Below, in pieces: positions 11,972-23,036 of a stretch of DNA of 64,000 bases. A program made the translations under genes and the position numbers. This DNA is from an uncultured Alphaproteobacteria bacterium (GTDB lineage: Bacteria; Pseudomonadota; Alphaproteobacteria; HIMB59; GCA-002718135): NCBI GenBank assembly GCA_902615625.1, contig CACMPM010000002.1, forward strand, positions 1-64,000. The letters are read 5' to 3'. The notes below the pieces were generated by a model. That model worked only from the letters and a program-made list of their open reading frames with translations, ran no database searches and was not told where the DNA came from. Position 1 is the stretch's first letter. Each line of letters opens with the position of its first letter.

Positions 11972-14900
11972 AAATACCATCGGTCCATCAATTTACAATA
12001 TTGAGCCTTTTTTTATTTCACAATTCTTTCACCATTCCAATAAATCAATTTTATACATTGGAAAAGATGAGAGAGAAATCTCATCTATGGAACAAAAAAT
12101 TAAATGGTTATTATCTGATGTTGAAATTTTATTATTTAAATCTTGGGATCAAATACCCTACGATAATGTCTCTCCTTCAAAAGAAGTTCAAATTGAAAGA
12201 TTAAAAACACTTAAAATTTTATCAAATTCCAAAGCAAAAAGAATAATACTCACTACAATTAATTCAATAACACAAAAAATAATCCCTAGATCAATTATTA
12301 ATTCACAATTTTTTAAAATTTCAAAGAAACAAAAATTTAAATTAGAAGATCTTATAAATAACCTTGTCCTTTTAGGTTTCCAAAGAACTTCTTTAGTGCG
12401 TGATAAATCAGAATTTTCTGTCAGAGGGTCAATTTTAGATATTTTTCCAAATGAAAGATTTAAGCCAATAAGAATAGATTTTTTTGATGAAGAAATAGAG
12501 TCAATTTTTGAATTTGATCCAATTACTCAAAAAAGATTAAAAGAGATAGATAGTGACTTGGAGTTTAACATTGTTAATGAATTAATTCTTAATGAAGATA
12601 ATCTAAACTTATTTAGAAAAAATTTTAGGGAAATTTTTCCAGAGTATAGAAATAGTCAAGTTTATAATCTTTTTTCTGAAAATATTATTCCATCTGGTGG
12701 TGAACAATTTATACCTTTATTTTATGATAATCTCGAAACATTGTTTGATTACGTTGAAGACTATAAAATATTATTAAATGACGAATTTAAAAATATATTT
12801 GAAAATAGATTAGAAAATATAAATGATTTTTATTTAGCTAGAAAAAATAATAAAGAAAGCTTTTTTCTTTCACCTGAATATTTTTACCTGAAAAAAGAAG
12901 ATTTAAATAAATACTTAGATAACAATGAGCATTATTATTTTAATACATTTGATAAAAATAATCATATTAACATTGATGTAAATATTGTTCATAATTTATC
13001 ATCTATTAAAAAAGAAATAGATTTTAATTTTATAAATCAATTTTTTGTTACTAACTCTAAAGATAATATAATTTATATATGTTGCCGTAGTAAAGGAAGT
13101 TTAGAAAGGGTATCTAAAATATTACTGAATAATTTAAGTTTAAATTTAAATAATGTAACAAACTTTAATCATTCACTTTCAGATAGTATTCTTTTAACTA
13201 TTATGGATATTGAAGAGTCATTTAAATTTAATAAATATATTTTTATTAATGAAAAATCCTTGTTTGGTTATTTTTTTAATACTCAAATATCTAAATCACG
13301 TAAACAAACTATTTTTTTTGAAGAATTAAATAAGTTATCAATTGATTCTATTCTGGTACATTCTGAGTATGGTCTTTGTAAGTTTAATAATATAAGAAAA
13401 ATTGAATTAAATGACTCAATTCATGAGTGTTTAGAACTAGAATTTTTTGAAAATCAAAAACTTTTTTTACCAGTTGAAAATTTAAGTTATGTATCAAAAT
13501 ATAGTGATGATGCAGATGGAAACATTATTTTAGATAAACTTGGTGCTTCACATTGGCAAAAAAGGAAAGCAGATGCAAAAAAGAAAATTAGAGATGCTGC
13601 AAAAAAACTTATTTCCATAGCTTCTAAGAGACTGCAATCTCAATCTTATGAAATTAATACAAATATTCCTGAATACGATAAATTTGTAAGTACTTTCCCA
13701 TATGTTGAAACTGATGATCAATTAAATGCAGTTCAAGATGTAATTAACGATTTTTCTAAGATGATACCATCTGATAGATTAATTGTAGGAGATGTTGCAT
13801 TTGGAAAAACAGAAGTAATTTTAAGAGCTATTTTTCTAGCTGCAAAATCAAATTTACAATCTGTTGTTTTAGTTCCAACTACAATTTTATCTAGACAGCA
13901 TTTTATTAATTTCAAAAAAAGATTATCAATTTTTGATATTAATATTGCAGAAATTTCTAGATTAGTATCTTTAAAAGATAAAAAAGAAATTTTTGAAAAA
14001 TGCAATGATGGTAATATAGATGTTTTAGTTGGTACTCATGCTTTATTAAACGATAAATTAAAATTTAACAGACTTGGTCTAATAGTTTATGATGAAGAGC
14101 AAAAACTAGGAACAATTCAAAAAGAAAAATTTAAAGAAATTGCACCAAAAGCTCACTGTATCTCACTTAGCGCAACACCTATTCCAAGAACTTTAAGTAT
14201 GTCTCTTTCAGGGATTAGAGATTTAAGTTTAATTCTTACAGCTCCATTTGAAAGGATGGCAGTTAGAACTTATGTTTCACCTTTTGATACTTTGACTATC
14301 ACAGAAGCTATAAAGAGAGAGATATATGGCAGAAAAAATGGGGTTTACTTTGTTGTGCCAAGAAAAAAAGATTTACCTTTTGTCGAACAATTTTTAAATG
14401 ATAATTTACCAGAAATAAAATATGTAATTACTCACGGTCAGCTTAGCCCTAAATTATTAGAAAGTAGAATTTCAAAATTTTATAATCAAGAAGTTCCTTT
14501 AATGCTTAGCACAAATATTATTGAAAATGGTTTAGATTTGCCTCACGTAAATACAATTATAGTTTACCGATCCAATATTTTTTCTTTAGCCGCACTATAT
14601 CAATTGAAAGGAAGGGTAGGTAGATCTTCTCAACGTGGATATGCGTACATTACATACAAAGAAAATGAATTAAAAGATAATGGTAGAAAAAGATTATCAA
14701 TAATTAATTCCTCCGATCATCTTGGAGCGGGTTTTAATATCGCATCTCAAGATTTAGATCTTCGAGGTGGTGGCTCTATTATTGGAGAAGAACAGAGCGG
14801 TTTCATAAAAGAAATTGGAACAGAGCTCTACCATCAGATGCTTGAAGAAGAGATAAATTTACAAAAAAGTAAAATTAATTCTGACTTTATAAAAAAAGAT

Positions 14901-15338
14901 AACTTTCAACCAATTATAAAAATCCCTGTTGAAATTTATATACCTGAAGATTTCATAAATGATGTCGATCTAAGATTATCTATTTATAAAAGAATCTCAA
15001 ATATAAATAATAATAAAGAAATTGAAGAGATTAAAATAGAATTAATAGATAGGTTTGGTAAATTACCTAATCAATTAATTAATTTACTAAAATTAGTACA
15101 AATTAAAATCATTTGTATAAAAAATAATATTGAAAAGTTTGAATTTAGCAGAAAAGGCGTATTAATTAGTTTTTTTCAAAATAAACCAAAAAATCCAGAA
15201 AAATTATTAGAACTTTCACTATCAAGTAATAGTTCTTTAATATTAAGACCAGATCAAAAAATATTTTATGATTTTGGTGGTAATTTAATTGATGATAGAT
15301 TTGAATTATCAAAAAAAATTATTAATTTAATAAAATGA
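11961..15338 (+). CDS. mfd: Transcription-repair coupling factor
   Basis: LPVENLSYVSKY (RID), DRLIVGDVAFGKTEVILRA, LSATPIPRTLSMSLSGIRDLSLI, LKGRVGRSSQRGYAY; ~1125 aa. Confidence 0.96.
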   Translation: MTNKNTIGPSIYNIEPFFISQFFHHSNKSILYIGKDEREISSMEQKIKWLLSDVEILLFKSWDQIPYDNVSPSKEVQIERLKTLKILSNSKAKRIILTTINSITQKIIPRSIINSQFFKISKKQKFKLEDLINNLVLLGFQRTSLVRDKSEFSVRGSILDIFPNERFKPIRIDFFDEEIESIFEFDPITQKRLKEIDSDLEFNIVNELILNEDNLNLFRKNFREIFPEYRNSQVYNLFSENIIPSGGEQFIPLFYDNLETLFDYVEDYKILLNDEFKNIFENRLENINDFYLARKNNKESFFLSPEYFYLKKEDLNKYLDNNEHYYFNTFDKNNHINIDVNIVHNLSSIKKEIDFNFINQFFVTNSKDNIIYICCRSKGSLERVSKILLNNLSLNLNNVTNFNHSLSDSILLTIMDIEESFKFNKYIFINEKSLFGYFFNTQISKSRKQTIFFEELNKLSIDSILVHSEYGLCKFNNIRKIELNDSIHECLELEFFENQKLFLPVENLSYVSKYSDDADGNIILDKLGASHWQKRKADAKKKIRDAAKKLISIASKRLQSQSYEINTNIPEYDKFVSTFPYVETDDQLNAVQDVINDFSKMIPSDRLIVGDVAFGKTEVILRAIFLAAKSNLQSVVLVPTTILSRQHFINFKKRLSIFDINIAEISRLVSLKDKKEIFEKCNDGNIDVLVGTHALLNDKLKFNRLGLIVYDEEQKLGTIQKEKFKEIAPKAHCISLSATPIPRTLSMSLSGIRDLSLILTAPFERMAVRTYVSPFDTLTITEAIKREIYGRKNGVYFVVPRKKDLPFVEQFLNDNLPEIKYVITHGQLSPKLLESRISKFYNQEVPLMLSTNIIENGLDLPHVNTIIVYRSNIFSLAALYQLKGRVGRSSQRGYAYITYKENELKDNGRKRLSIINSSDHLGAGFNIASQDLDLRGGGSIIGEEQSGFIKEIGTELYHQMLEEEINLQKSKINSDFIKKDNFQPIIKIPVEIYIPEDFINDVDLRLSIYKRISNINNNKEIEEIKIELIDRFGKLPNQLINLLKLVQIKIICIKNNIEKFEFSRKGVLISFFQNKPKNPEKLLELSLSSNSSLILRPDQKIFYDFGGNLIDDRFELSKKIINLIK

Positions 15339-16432
15339 GATTTTTTGTATTTTCATCTATCTTAATTATTTTTTTAATATTAAATAAAAATGTTTTTTCT
15401 TTAAGTAATGATTTTAAATTATCAATATTAAAAAAAGATCTAGACCAGCCCTGGAGTATTTCATTTATTAATAAAAATGAAATATTGATTAGTGAGAAAA
15501 CTGGTAAAATAAAATTATTTAATCAATCCAATGGAAGTATTATTGAGATAAAACATAATTTAAGTTTTATTGAGGATATAAACTCCCAAGGTGGTTTGCT
15601 CGAAATTTTATATCATGATGATCATGTTTATATTACCTACTCTGAGAAAAGAGGTGAATTTAAATTATATGGACCATCATCTACTTCAATTGCAAAAGCA
15701 AAATTTAATAGAGAAAAACTAAATTTTAATAATATATTTAGATCTGAGCCCCCAATAAGATCGCCTTATCATTTTGGCTCTAGAATAGTAATTAAAGATA
15801 ATTATTTATTTGCTTCTTTAGGTGAAAGAGGCAAAGGAATGATTGCTCAAGAAGCAGATAAACATCCAGGTAGTATTATTAGAATTAATTTAGATGGATC
15901 AGTACCAAAAGATAATCCACATTTTATAGACCAACCTTTATGGCTTCCTGAAATTTTTCAAATTGGTGTTAGAAATCCTCAAGGAATGGCAATTTCTTCT
16001 TTTGATAATAAAATATACATCAGTAATCACGGAGCTAAAGGTGGTGATTGGATCGGTGAAGTAAAGAAAGGTGAAAACTATGGATGGAAAATACTTGGTT
16101 GGGGTGGAACAAATTATAATAATACAAAAATAGGACCTAAATGGTTACCAGGTTATACAAAAGCAATTCATTACTGGGTACCTTCAATTGCTGTTAGTGC
16201 AATCACAATATATGATGGAGAAGAATTTCCAGAATTTAAAGGATTAGCACTTGTAACATCATTAAAAGATCAATCTTTACGCTCATTAAATTTTTCAAAT
16301 TTAGATAATGTAGAAGAAGATATTATTTTTAAGAATGAAATAGGAAGAATAAGAGATATTAAAATTCATCCAGAAAGTGGTAAAATTTTCTTTTTAGCTC
16401 AAGATAAATTATGGAAATTTGAAAAAAAATAA
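15335..16432 (+). CDS. PQQ-dependent sugar dehydrogenase-like protein (aldose dehydrogenase, YliI type)
   Basis: N-terminal signal; LDQPWSISFINKNEILISEKTGKI; GVRNPQGMAI; GENYGWKILGWG; beta-propeller-like repeats. Confidence 0.85.
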   Translation: MRFFVFSSILIIFLILNKNVFSLSNDFKLSILKKDLDQPWSISFINKNEILISEKTGKIKLFNQSNGSIIEIKHNLSFIEDINSQGGLLEILYHDDHVYITYSEKRGEFKLYGPSSTSIAKAKFNREKLNFNNIFRSEPPIRSPYHFGSRIVIKDNYLFASLGERGKGMIAQEADKHPGSIIRINLDGSVPKDNPHFIDQPLWLPEIFQIGVRNPQGMAISSFDNKIYISNHGAKGGDWIGEVKKGENYGWKILGWGGTNYNNTKIGPKWLPGYTKAIHYWVPSIAVSAITIYDGEEFPEFKGLALVTSLKDQSLRSLNFSNLDNVEEDIIFKNEIGRIRDIKIHPESGKIFFLAQDKLWKFEKK

Positions 16433-16477
16433 TATCTTCATGTTTTAGAAATATTCTTTTTGATTTATAATAAGTAT

Positions 16478-16594
16478 ATGTTTGAATTTTTAGCTTTTTT
16501 AGTTGGTGTTATGATAATGGGACCAATCGTATATATTTATTTTTTAGTTCAAGATTTAAAAAAAAGAGTTGATAAACTAGAAGATAAAAATTAA
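16478..16594 (+). CDS. Small predicted membrane protein, 38 aa (not in ORF track)
   Basis: ATG..TAA MFEFLAFLVGVMIMGPIVYIYFLVQDLKKRVDKLEDKN; one hydrophobic helix plus charged tail. Confidence 0.45.
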   Translation: MFEFLAFLVGVMIMGPIVYIYFLVQDLKKRVDKLEDKN

Positions 16595-16617
16595 TTTTTG
16601 TTATTTTAAAGAAATGT

Positions 16618-16707
16618 TGGCGGAGAGAGTGAGATTCGAACTCACGAACGAGTTGCCCCGTTGCCGGTTTTCAAGACCGGTGCTTTCAACCGCTCAGCCA
16701 TCTCTCC
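16618..16707 (-). tRNA. tRNA-Ser(UGA), CCA encoded
   Basis: Reverse complement GGAGAGATGGCTGAGCGG...CTTGAAA anticodon loop... long variable arm ...GAGTTCGAATCTC...TCTCTCCGCCA. Confidence 0.95.
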
Positions 16708-16800
16708 GTTAAAGTGCTTACTATAGTTTCAACATAAAAAAGTCAAAATATTAAGTATATATCGTTTCCTAATTAACGATAGTTTTGGTAATTTTATATA

Positions 16801-17844
16801 ATGATTTTTAGGTTTGTATTAATATTAATATTTTTATTTTTATCATTTAATGCTCAAACAACTGATTGTGAACAACCAAAAATGCCAACTGATGATGAAT
16901 GGAATAATTGGCTTTCTAATATTAAAAAAGAAGCTTTAGAAATAGGTATAAGTCAAAATACTATCTCAAAACAATTAAATAATGTTAAGCCACAAAGTAA
17001 AATTATTATGCGTGATCGATGCCAGCCAGCATCAACAATGACTCTAGATGAGTATTTATTTTATACAATTACAAAAGATAAAATTTTTGCAGGAAAAAAT
17101 TTTTTAAAAAAACACGAAGATTTATTAAAAGAAATTGGAGAGTATTTTAAAATACAACCCAGATTTATAGTTGCTGTATTAGGTATGGAAAGTTATTATG
17201 GAAGAAATCAAGGAAAAATAAATTCAATAATTGCAATCACAACTCTTGCATTTGATAGAAGAAGAAGTGATTTTTATAAAAAACAATTGTTTGCAGCTCT
17301 TGAAATTTTAGATAAAAATCTTGTTCCTAGTGGGGAATTAAAAGGAAGTTGGGGTGGTGCAGTTGGTATGACCCAAATGATACCAACAACCTTTTTAGAA
17401 ACAGCATATGACTGGGACGGTAATGGAATTGATATATGGAGTAGTTATGCAGATGCTTTTGCAAGTACTGCAAATTATTTAACTTCTTTAGATAAAAATC
17501 CATGGTCTAATGATAGTACTTGGGGAAGAGAAGTACTCCCTCCAAAAAATATTTCTTCATCATTTTTTGATACTATAAAGCAAATTAATCCAAAAGGTTG
17601 TGGAGCAGTTAAACGTAGATCAATTCCAAAAACTCTATCTGAATGGTCAAAATTAGGATTTACAAAAATTAATGGAGATCCTTTACCTATAAGAGATGAT
17701 TTAGAAGCTAGATTAATAATGCCAGATGGGATAGATGGTAGAATGTTCATAGTATATCCTAATTATAAAAATATACTTTATTATAATTGTTCATCATATT
17801 ATGCTGTATCAGTGGGTCTTCTAAGTGATAAAATATCTAATTAG
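16801..17844 (+). CDS. Lytic murein transglycosylase (MltB family)
   Basis: AVLGMESYYGRNQGKINSI; WGGAVGMTQMIPTTFL; AYDWDGNGIDIWSSYADAFASTANYL. Confidence 0.93.
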   Translation: MIFRFVLILIFLFLSFNAQTTDCEQPKMPTDDEWNNWLSNIKKEALEIGISQNTISKQLNNVKPQSKIIMRDRCQPASTMTLDEYLFYTITKDKIFAGKNFLKKHEDLLKEIGEYFKIQPRFIVAVLGMESYYGRNQGKINSIIAITTLAFDRRRSDFYKKQLFAALEILDKNLVPSGELKGSWGGAVGMTQMIPTTFLETAYDWDGNGIDIWSSYADAFASTANYLTSLDKNPWSNDSTWGREVLPPKNISSSFFDTIKQINPKGCGAVKRRSIPKTLSEWSKLGFTKINGDPLPIRDDLEARLIMPDGIDGRMFIVYPNYKNILYYNCSSYYAVSVGLLSDKISN

Positions 17845-18760
17845 TTTAATTGTATTATTATTTATATTTTCTTGTAATGAATTAAATCTTAATAATGTTT
17901 CTGATGTTGTAGAAAATAGTACAAATAAAATAGAAGAAATAATTGATAATAAAAAAGAAGATAAAAAAGAAAATAAGCAATCAAATAATAAACAAACAAA
18001 AGATAATATTTTTTATTATGTTGGTGAGCCTTATTTTATTGAAGGGGTTAGTTACATTCCAGAGGAAAATTATAATTATTCGGAAATTGGACTTTCTTCT
18101 TTTTACGGTAAAGAATTGCACAATATTAAAACTGTAAACAATGATATAAATAAAGTTACAGAGTTACTTGGTAGACATAAAACATTACCTATACCAAGTA
18201 TGGTCAAAGTAACTAACTTGGATAATGGACTTTCTATAAATGTAAAAATAATAGATAGACATGATGATAATGCAGTTATTATTCAGGTTTCAAGAAAAGT
18301 TGCACAACTTCTTGGATTTTATAAATCTAAAATAGCTACTGTAAAAGTAGAAATACTTTCTGATGCTAGTAAACAATGGAAGAGCGTTGCAAATTCATTA
18401 AATGAAGAAAATTTTGATGAAACTATCTCCTCTGCACCAACAGATATTGTATCTATTGAAGAAATTGATGAAAATATGGACACTAATGATGAAGCTGCTA
18501 CAATTACAGAAGAGCCAATTGAACTTAAATCAGAAAAAATAACTGATTTTAAATTGTATTTAAGAGTTACTGGGTTTGAAAACTATGAGAGTATTCGATC
18601 AGTATTAGATAATTATGATAATAATCTAAAATATACTTCTGAAAAAAATAATTCCAAATATGACGTAATTATCGGTCCTTTAGAAAATACAAAAGCAAAT
18701 AATTTGGTTTCATACTTTATCTCAAAAGGTTATAAGGAGACTGAAATTCTTATTGAATAA
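17825..18760 (+). CDS. RlpA-like DPBB/SPOR lipoprotein (degenerate lytic transglycosylase)
   Basis: Lipobox-like IFSC; GLSSFYGKE...RHKTLPIPSMVKVTNLDNGLSINVKIIDRHDDN; SPOR-like C-terminus. Confidence 0.75.
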   Translation: MIKYLISLIVLLFIFSCNELNLNNVSDVVENSTNKIEEIIDNKKEDKKENKQSNNKQTKDNIFYYVGEPYFIEGVSYIPEENYNYSEIGLSSFYGKELHNIKTVNNDINKVTELLGRHKTLPIPSMVKVTNLDNGLSINVKIIDRHDDNAVIIQVSRKVAQLLGFYKSKIATVKVEILSDASKQWKSVANSLNEENFDETISSAPTDIVSIEEIDENMDTNDEAATITEEPIELKSEKITDFKLYLRVTGFENYESIRSVLDNYDNNLKYTSEKNNSKYDVIIGPLENTKANNLVSYFISKGYKETEILIE

Positions 18761-18795
18761 CAAATAAAGGTCATAATTAAGAATTATTAATATTT

Positions 18796-19929
18796 ATGGT
18801 AAAAATTTTTAGCTTTTTTTTATTTTTTATTATTTCTTTAAAACTTTACGCTATTGATACAAAGGCAGAGCAAGCAGTTGTTATTGATTTCGATACAAAT
18901 GAAGTTCTTTTTGAAAAAAATTCTAATGCAAAAGTAATTCCTGCTTCTATGACTAAAATTATGACTGTTTACGTTGCATTTGATAGAATAAAAAATACAA
19001 ATTTTGCAATTTCTAATGAATGTAAAGTTTCTCCTAAGGCTTATAAAAAGGGAGGTTCCAGAACATTTTTAGAGATAGATGATAATGTAACAGTTGATGA
19101 TTTATTAAAAGGTATAATTGTTCAATCTGGTAATGATGCTTCTATAGCTTTAGCTGAATGTTTAGGTGGTACTGAGGAAGATTTTGCTAAACTTATGAAT
19201 GTTTATGCAGAACGTTTAGGAATGACAAATACAAATTTTATTAATTCATCTGGCTGGCCTGATGATAATCACTATTCCACTGTTTATGATCTTGGAATTC
19301 TTTCAAATGCAATAATTAGAGATTTCCCAGATCTTTATACATATTTCAAAATGGAAGAGTTTACTTATAATGATATTACTCAGCCAAATAGAAATAAACT
19401 TTTATATCAAGTTCAAGGAGCAGATGGATTAAAAACAGGTTTTACAAAAGAATCCGGGTGGGGAATAGCTGCTACAGCATTAAGAAATGATAGAAGAATT
19501 ACAGTTGTTATCAATGGTACCAATAGCTCTAGATCAAGGTTAAATGAGTCATCTAATTTAATAAATTGGGCATTCAATCAAACTTCTCAACAAACTTTAG
19601 TTGAAAAAGATCAATTTATTAAAGAAGTAGATGTATGGCTGGGTAGTGAGAGTAGTATTAATTTAATTAGTGCACAAAAATTAGTCTCAACATTATCATT
19701 TGATCAAATTCAATTAATGAATTCATCTATTGAATATACAAAACCTATTTCTGCCCCAATCAAAAAAGGTGATGAATTAGGAAAATTAATAATTGATATA
19801 GATGGAAAGCCAAAAATAGAAATAGCCCTTATTGCCGAAAAAGATGTATCTGAAATCAATCCTTTATTTAAAATTTTTGCTGCAGCAAAATACTTAATTT
19901 TTGGAAGAAGTTTAGATGAAATTAAATAA
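18796..19929 (+). CDS. D-alanyl-D-alanine carboxypeptidase (PBP5/6 family)
   Basis: VIPASMTKIMTVYVAF (SxxK), QSGNDASIALAE (SxN), DGLKTGFTKESGW (KTG). Confidence 0.95.
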   Translation: MVKIFSFFLFFIISLKLYAIDTKAEQAVVIDFDTNEVLFEKNSNAKVIPASMTKIMTVYVAFDRIKNTNFAISNECKVSPKAYKKGGSRTFLEIDDNVTVDDLLKGIIVQSGNDASIALAECLGGTEEDFAKLMNVYAERLGMTNTNFINSSGWPDDNHYSTVYDLGILSNAIIRDFPDLYTYFKMEEFTYNDITQPNRNKLLYQVQGADGLKTGFTKESGWGIAATALRNDRRITVVINGTNSSRSRLNESSNLINWAFNQTSQQTLVEKDQFIKEVDVWLGSESSINLISAQKLVSTLSFDQIQLMNSSIEYTKPISAPIKKGDELGKLIIDIDGKPKIEIALIAEKDVSEINPLFKIFAAAKYLIFGRSLDEIK

Positions 19930-20527
19930 AGGTTTGTTCATTACTTTTGAAGGACCCGAAGCTAGTGGAAAATCATCTCAAATATTACTTTTATCAAAAT
20001 ATTTAAAAAAAAATAAAATTCCTTTTACTATATCTCGAGAACCAGGAGGAACTGATTTCGCAGAAAAGTTAAGAAAATTAATTTTAGATAATAAATCCAC
20101 AATTAATAATTTAGAAGAATTGCTTCTTCTTATGGCAGCTAGGTCAAATCATATAAATGAAGTAATTATTCCTAATCTTAAAAAAGGTAAGATTGTCATT
20201 TCTGATAGATATGCAGATTCTTCATTTGTTTATCAAGGATATGTAAATAAGTTTGGTATTGAAAGAGCTCAAAAACTTCATAAAGAACTTCTCAATAATT
20301 TCTTTCCTGACTATACTTTTATTTTTAAAATCAGTCCAAAAGAAATAATCAAAAGGTTAAAACAGAGGAAGGTTAAAAACAAATATGATAAGTCTAACTT
20401 ATTATTTCATCAAAAAGTAATTCAAGGATATAAAAGAATAGCAAATGCAAAAAGATATATAACGGTAGATGCTTCTTTATCTAAAAATATAATTCACAAA
20501 AATATAATTAATAAATTAAAGTTATAA
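19916..20527 (+). CDS. tmk: Thymidylate kinase
   Basis: FITFEGPEASGKSSQI; TISREPGGTDFAEKLRKL; ISDRYADSSFVYQG. Confidence 0.96.
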   Translation: MKLNKGLFITFEGPEASGKSSQILLLSKYLKKNKIPFTISREPGGTDFAEKLRKLILDNKSTINNLEELLLLMAARSNHINEVIIPNLKKGKIVISDRYADSSFVYQGYVNKFGIERAQKLHKELLNNFFPDYTFIFKISPKEIIKRLKQRKVKNKYDKSNLLFHQKVIQGYKRIANAKRYITVDASLSKNIIHKNIINKLKL

Positions 20528-20530
20528 TTA

Positions 20531-21514
20531 ATGATTGAATTAATAGGTTTTGTAAAAGAATATAACGATCTTCTCAAAAGATACAAATCAAATAATCTTC
20601 CAAATTCAATTTTAATTCATGGATTGAGCGGTATAGGCAAAAGAACTTTTCTCAACAAACTAGTTAAAAATATTTTAAATATAGAATTTAAAGATAATAA
20701 TTTGGATCATCATTTAAATTTATTTAAAAATAATACACATCCAAATATAAAAATAATTGAAAAAGAGATTGATAGCAAAACTGGAAAAATAAAATCTAAT
20801 ATAACAATTGATCAAATTAGAAGATTAAAAACATTTTTAAATTCAACATCAATAATTAATAATTCTTCTAAAATAGTTATTGTTGATTCTGCTGATTATT
20901 TAAACATCAATTCAGCAAATAGTATTCTCAAGATATTAGAGGAACCAAAAGAAAGAACATATATTTTTTTAATATCAAGCCAGATTTCATTACTTTTGCC
21001 AACAATCAGATCAAGATGTTTAAAAATTAAATTTAATACTCATAATTTAACTAATTTTACTAATATCATTAAAAATAATATCGATGAAATATCTAATGAA
21101 GAGATAAATTTTTACTTTGAATTAACATATGGATCACCAGGAACTGCTATTCTTTATTACAATAATGATTTCTTGGATATTTTCCAATTATCAATAAAAT
21201 GTCTTTTATCAAACGATCTAGATGATGATAAAATAAATTTATCAAATATGCTATCAAAACTTACTAATGATGAGTTTAATAATTATTTATCCATGCTTAA
21301 ATTTATCCTAATCGTTGCAAATAAGCTAAAAGTTAATAGAGATGATAAAAGCTTTGTAAATATCCCAAATTATCTAGAGTTAGAGTCTTTATCTGTAAAT
21401 CTTACTCAAAAAAATCTTATTGATAGATTTGATTATTTAACTAATAACCAAAAAGAATTATTTAGTTTAAATCTTGATAAGAAAATATTTATATTAAATT
21501 TTTTAACCCAATAA
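20531..21514 (+). CDS. holB: DNA polymerase III subunit delta'
   Basis: SILIHGLSGIGKRTFLN; VIVDSADYLNINSANSILKILEEPKERTYIFLIS; between tmk and metG. Confidence 0.88.
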   Translation: MIELIGFVKEYNDLLKRYKSNNLPNSILIHGLSGIGKRTFLNKLVKNILNIEFKDNNLDHHLNLFKNNTHPNIKIIEKEIDSKTGKIKSNITIDQIRRLKTFLNSTSIINNSSKIVIVDSADYLNINSANSILKILEEPKERTYIFLISSQISLLLPTIRSRCLKIKFNTHNLTNFTNIIKNNIDEISNEEINFYFELTYGSPGTAILYYNNDFLDIFQLSIKCLLSNDLDDDKINLSNMLSKLTNDEFNNYLSMLKFILIVANKLKVNRDDKSFVNIPNYLELESLSVNLTQKNLIDRFDYLTNNQKELFSLNLDKKIFILNFLTQ

Positions 21515-21515
21515 A

Positions 21516-23036
21516 ATGAATTTTTATATAACTACACCAATTTATTACACTAATGATATTCCTCATATAGGTCATGCTTATACAAGTATAGCTTGTGATA
21601 TTATTGCGCGATATAATAAATTATTAGGAAACAATGTATTCTTTTTAACAGGTACAGATGAGCATGGGCAAAAAGTAGAAAAAGCAGCTATTAATTCAAA
21701 CTTAAAACCTAAAGAATTTGTCGATAAACTTTCAGTTAATTTTATAAATTTAATACCTTTTTTAGGATGCGAAATAGATGATTTCATAAGAACTACTGAA
21801 GAAAGGCATATTAAAGCGTCGCAAGAACTTTGGATGCAATTAGAAAAAAATAATCAAATATATCTTTCTAATTATGAAGGTTGGTACTCAGTTAGAGATG
21901 AAGCATTTTATTTAGAAAATGAATTAAAAAAGATTGATGGTAAATACGTTACCGATAATGGATCTCCTGTAGAGTGGGTCAAGGAGGAGAGTTATTTTTT
22001 TAAACTTTCAGAATGGCAAGATAAGTTAATCGACTATTATGAAAAAAATCCAGAATCAATCTTGCCAAAAACGAGATATAATGAAGTATTAAGTTTCATT
22101 AAAGGTGGATTAAAAGATCTGTCTATTTCAAGAACAACTTTTAATTGGGGAGTGCCAGTTCCAAATAATTCTAAGCATGTGATGTATGTTTGGATTGATG
22201 CATTATGTAACTACCTAACCGCAATTGGTTATCCAGATACAAATAATAATAATTATAATAAATTTTGGCCCGCAACACATATTGTGGGGAAAGATATATT
22301 AAGATTTCATGCAGTTTATTGGCCAGCTTTTTTAATGGCCGCAGGTATCGAGCCACCTAAAAGAATATTTGCACATGGTTGGTGGACTAATGAAGGACAA
22401 AAAATTTCTAAATCACTTGGTAATGTCATTGACCCTTATGAAATAATTGATGAATATGGTTTGGATCAAATAAGATTTTTTTTATTTAGAGAAGTACCTT
22501 TTGGGAATGATGGAGATTTTTCAAAAAAAGCAATCGCAAATAGAATTAATGCAGATTTATCGAATAATTTTGGTAATTTAGTTCAAAGGATTTCATCATT
22601 TGCTGTAAAAAATAATGATTCTTTACTAAAACCAACAGAAAATTTAACCAATGAAGATTATGATTTAATTAATATTCTTCAAAATAAATTTGATGAATAT
22701 TGTAACTTTATGAATAATCAACAAATTGATAGAGCAATTAAGTCTGTCCTGGAGTTAATTTCTGCTGGTAACGCATATGTTGACACTCAAGCACCATGGA
22801 CACTAAAAAAAACAAATAAAATTAGAATGGAAGAAGTTTTATATGTAGTTACAAATATAATTATTAAATCAGCTATAATGCTCTATCCAATTATACCAAC
22901 TAGTTCTAAAAAAATTCTTAATATCTTTAACTATAATATGGACAATAAAAAATTTGAGAATTTCACTAAACTAATAAATCAAAATATAAAAATAAATAAT
23001 CCAGAACCAATATTTCCAAGAATATTGAATGATTGA
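21516..23036 (+). CDS. metG: Methionine--tRNA ligase
   Basis: TTPIYYTNDIPHIGHAYTSIACD; FLTGTDEHGQKVEKAA; KISKSLGNVIDP. Confidence 0.98.
   Translation: MNFYITTPIYYTNDIPHIGHAYTSIACDIIARYNKLLGNNVFFLTGTDEHGQKVEKAAINSNLKPKEFVDKLSVNFINLIPFLGCEIDDFIRTTEERHIKASQELWMQLEKNNQIYLSNYEGWYSVRDEAFYLENELKKIDGKYVTDNGSPVEWVKEESYFFKLSEWQDKLIDYYEKNPESILPKTRYNEVLSFIKGGLKDLSISRTTFNWGVPVPNNSKHVMYVWIDALCNYLTAIGYPDTNNNNYNKFWPATHIVGKDILRFHAVYWPAFLMAAGIEPPKRIFAHGWWTNEGQKISKSLGNVIDPYEIIDEYGLDQIRFFLFREVPFGNDGDFSKKAIANRINADLSNNFGNLVQRISSFAVKNNDSLLKPTENLTNEDYDLINILQNKFDEYCNFMNNQQIDRAIKSVLELISAGNAYVDTQAPWTLKKTNKIRMEEVLYVVTNIIIKSAIMLYPIIPTSSKKILNIFNYNMDNKKFENFTKLINQNIKINNPEPIFPRILND

Noticed and set aside
12001-14005. Alternate-frame and antisense ORFs in mfd (12001-12204, 13733-14005)
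   Set aside because: Overlap continuous Mfd coding sequence.
13770-14120. Mfd helicase motif variants (GDVAFGKT, DEEQKLG)
   Set aside because: Walker A and DEEQ core remain; likely lineage-specific drift, not evidence of lost function.
18781-18800. AT-rich intergenic gaps as candidate promoters or origins
   Set aside because: In sequence this AT-rich, -10-like motifs are too common to call.
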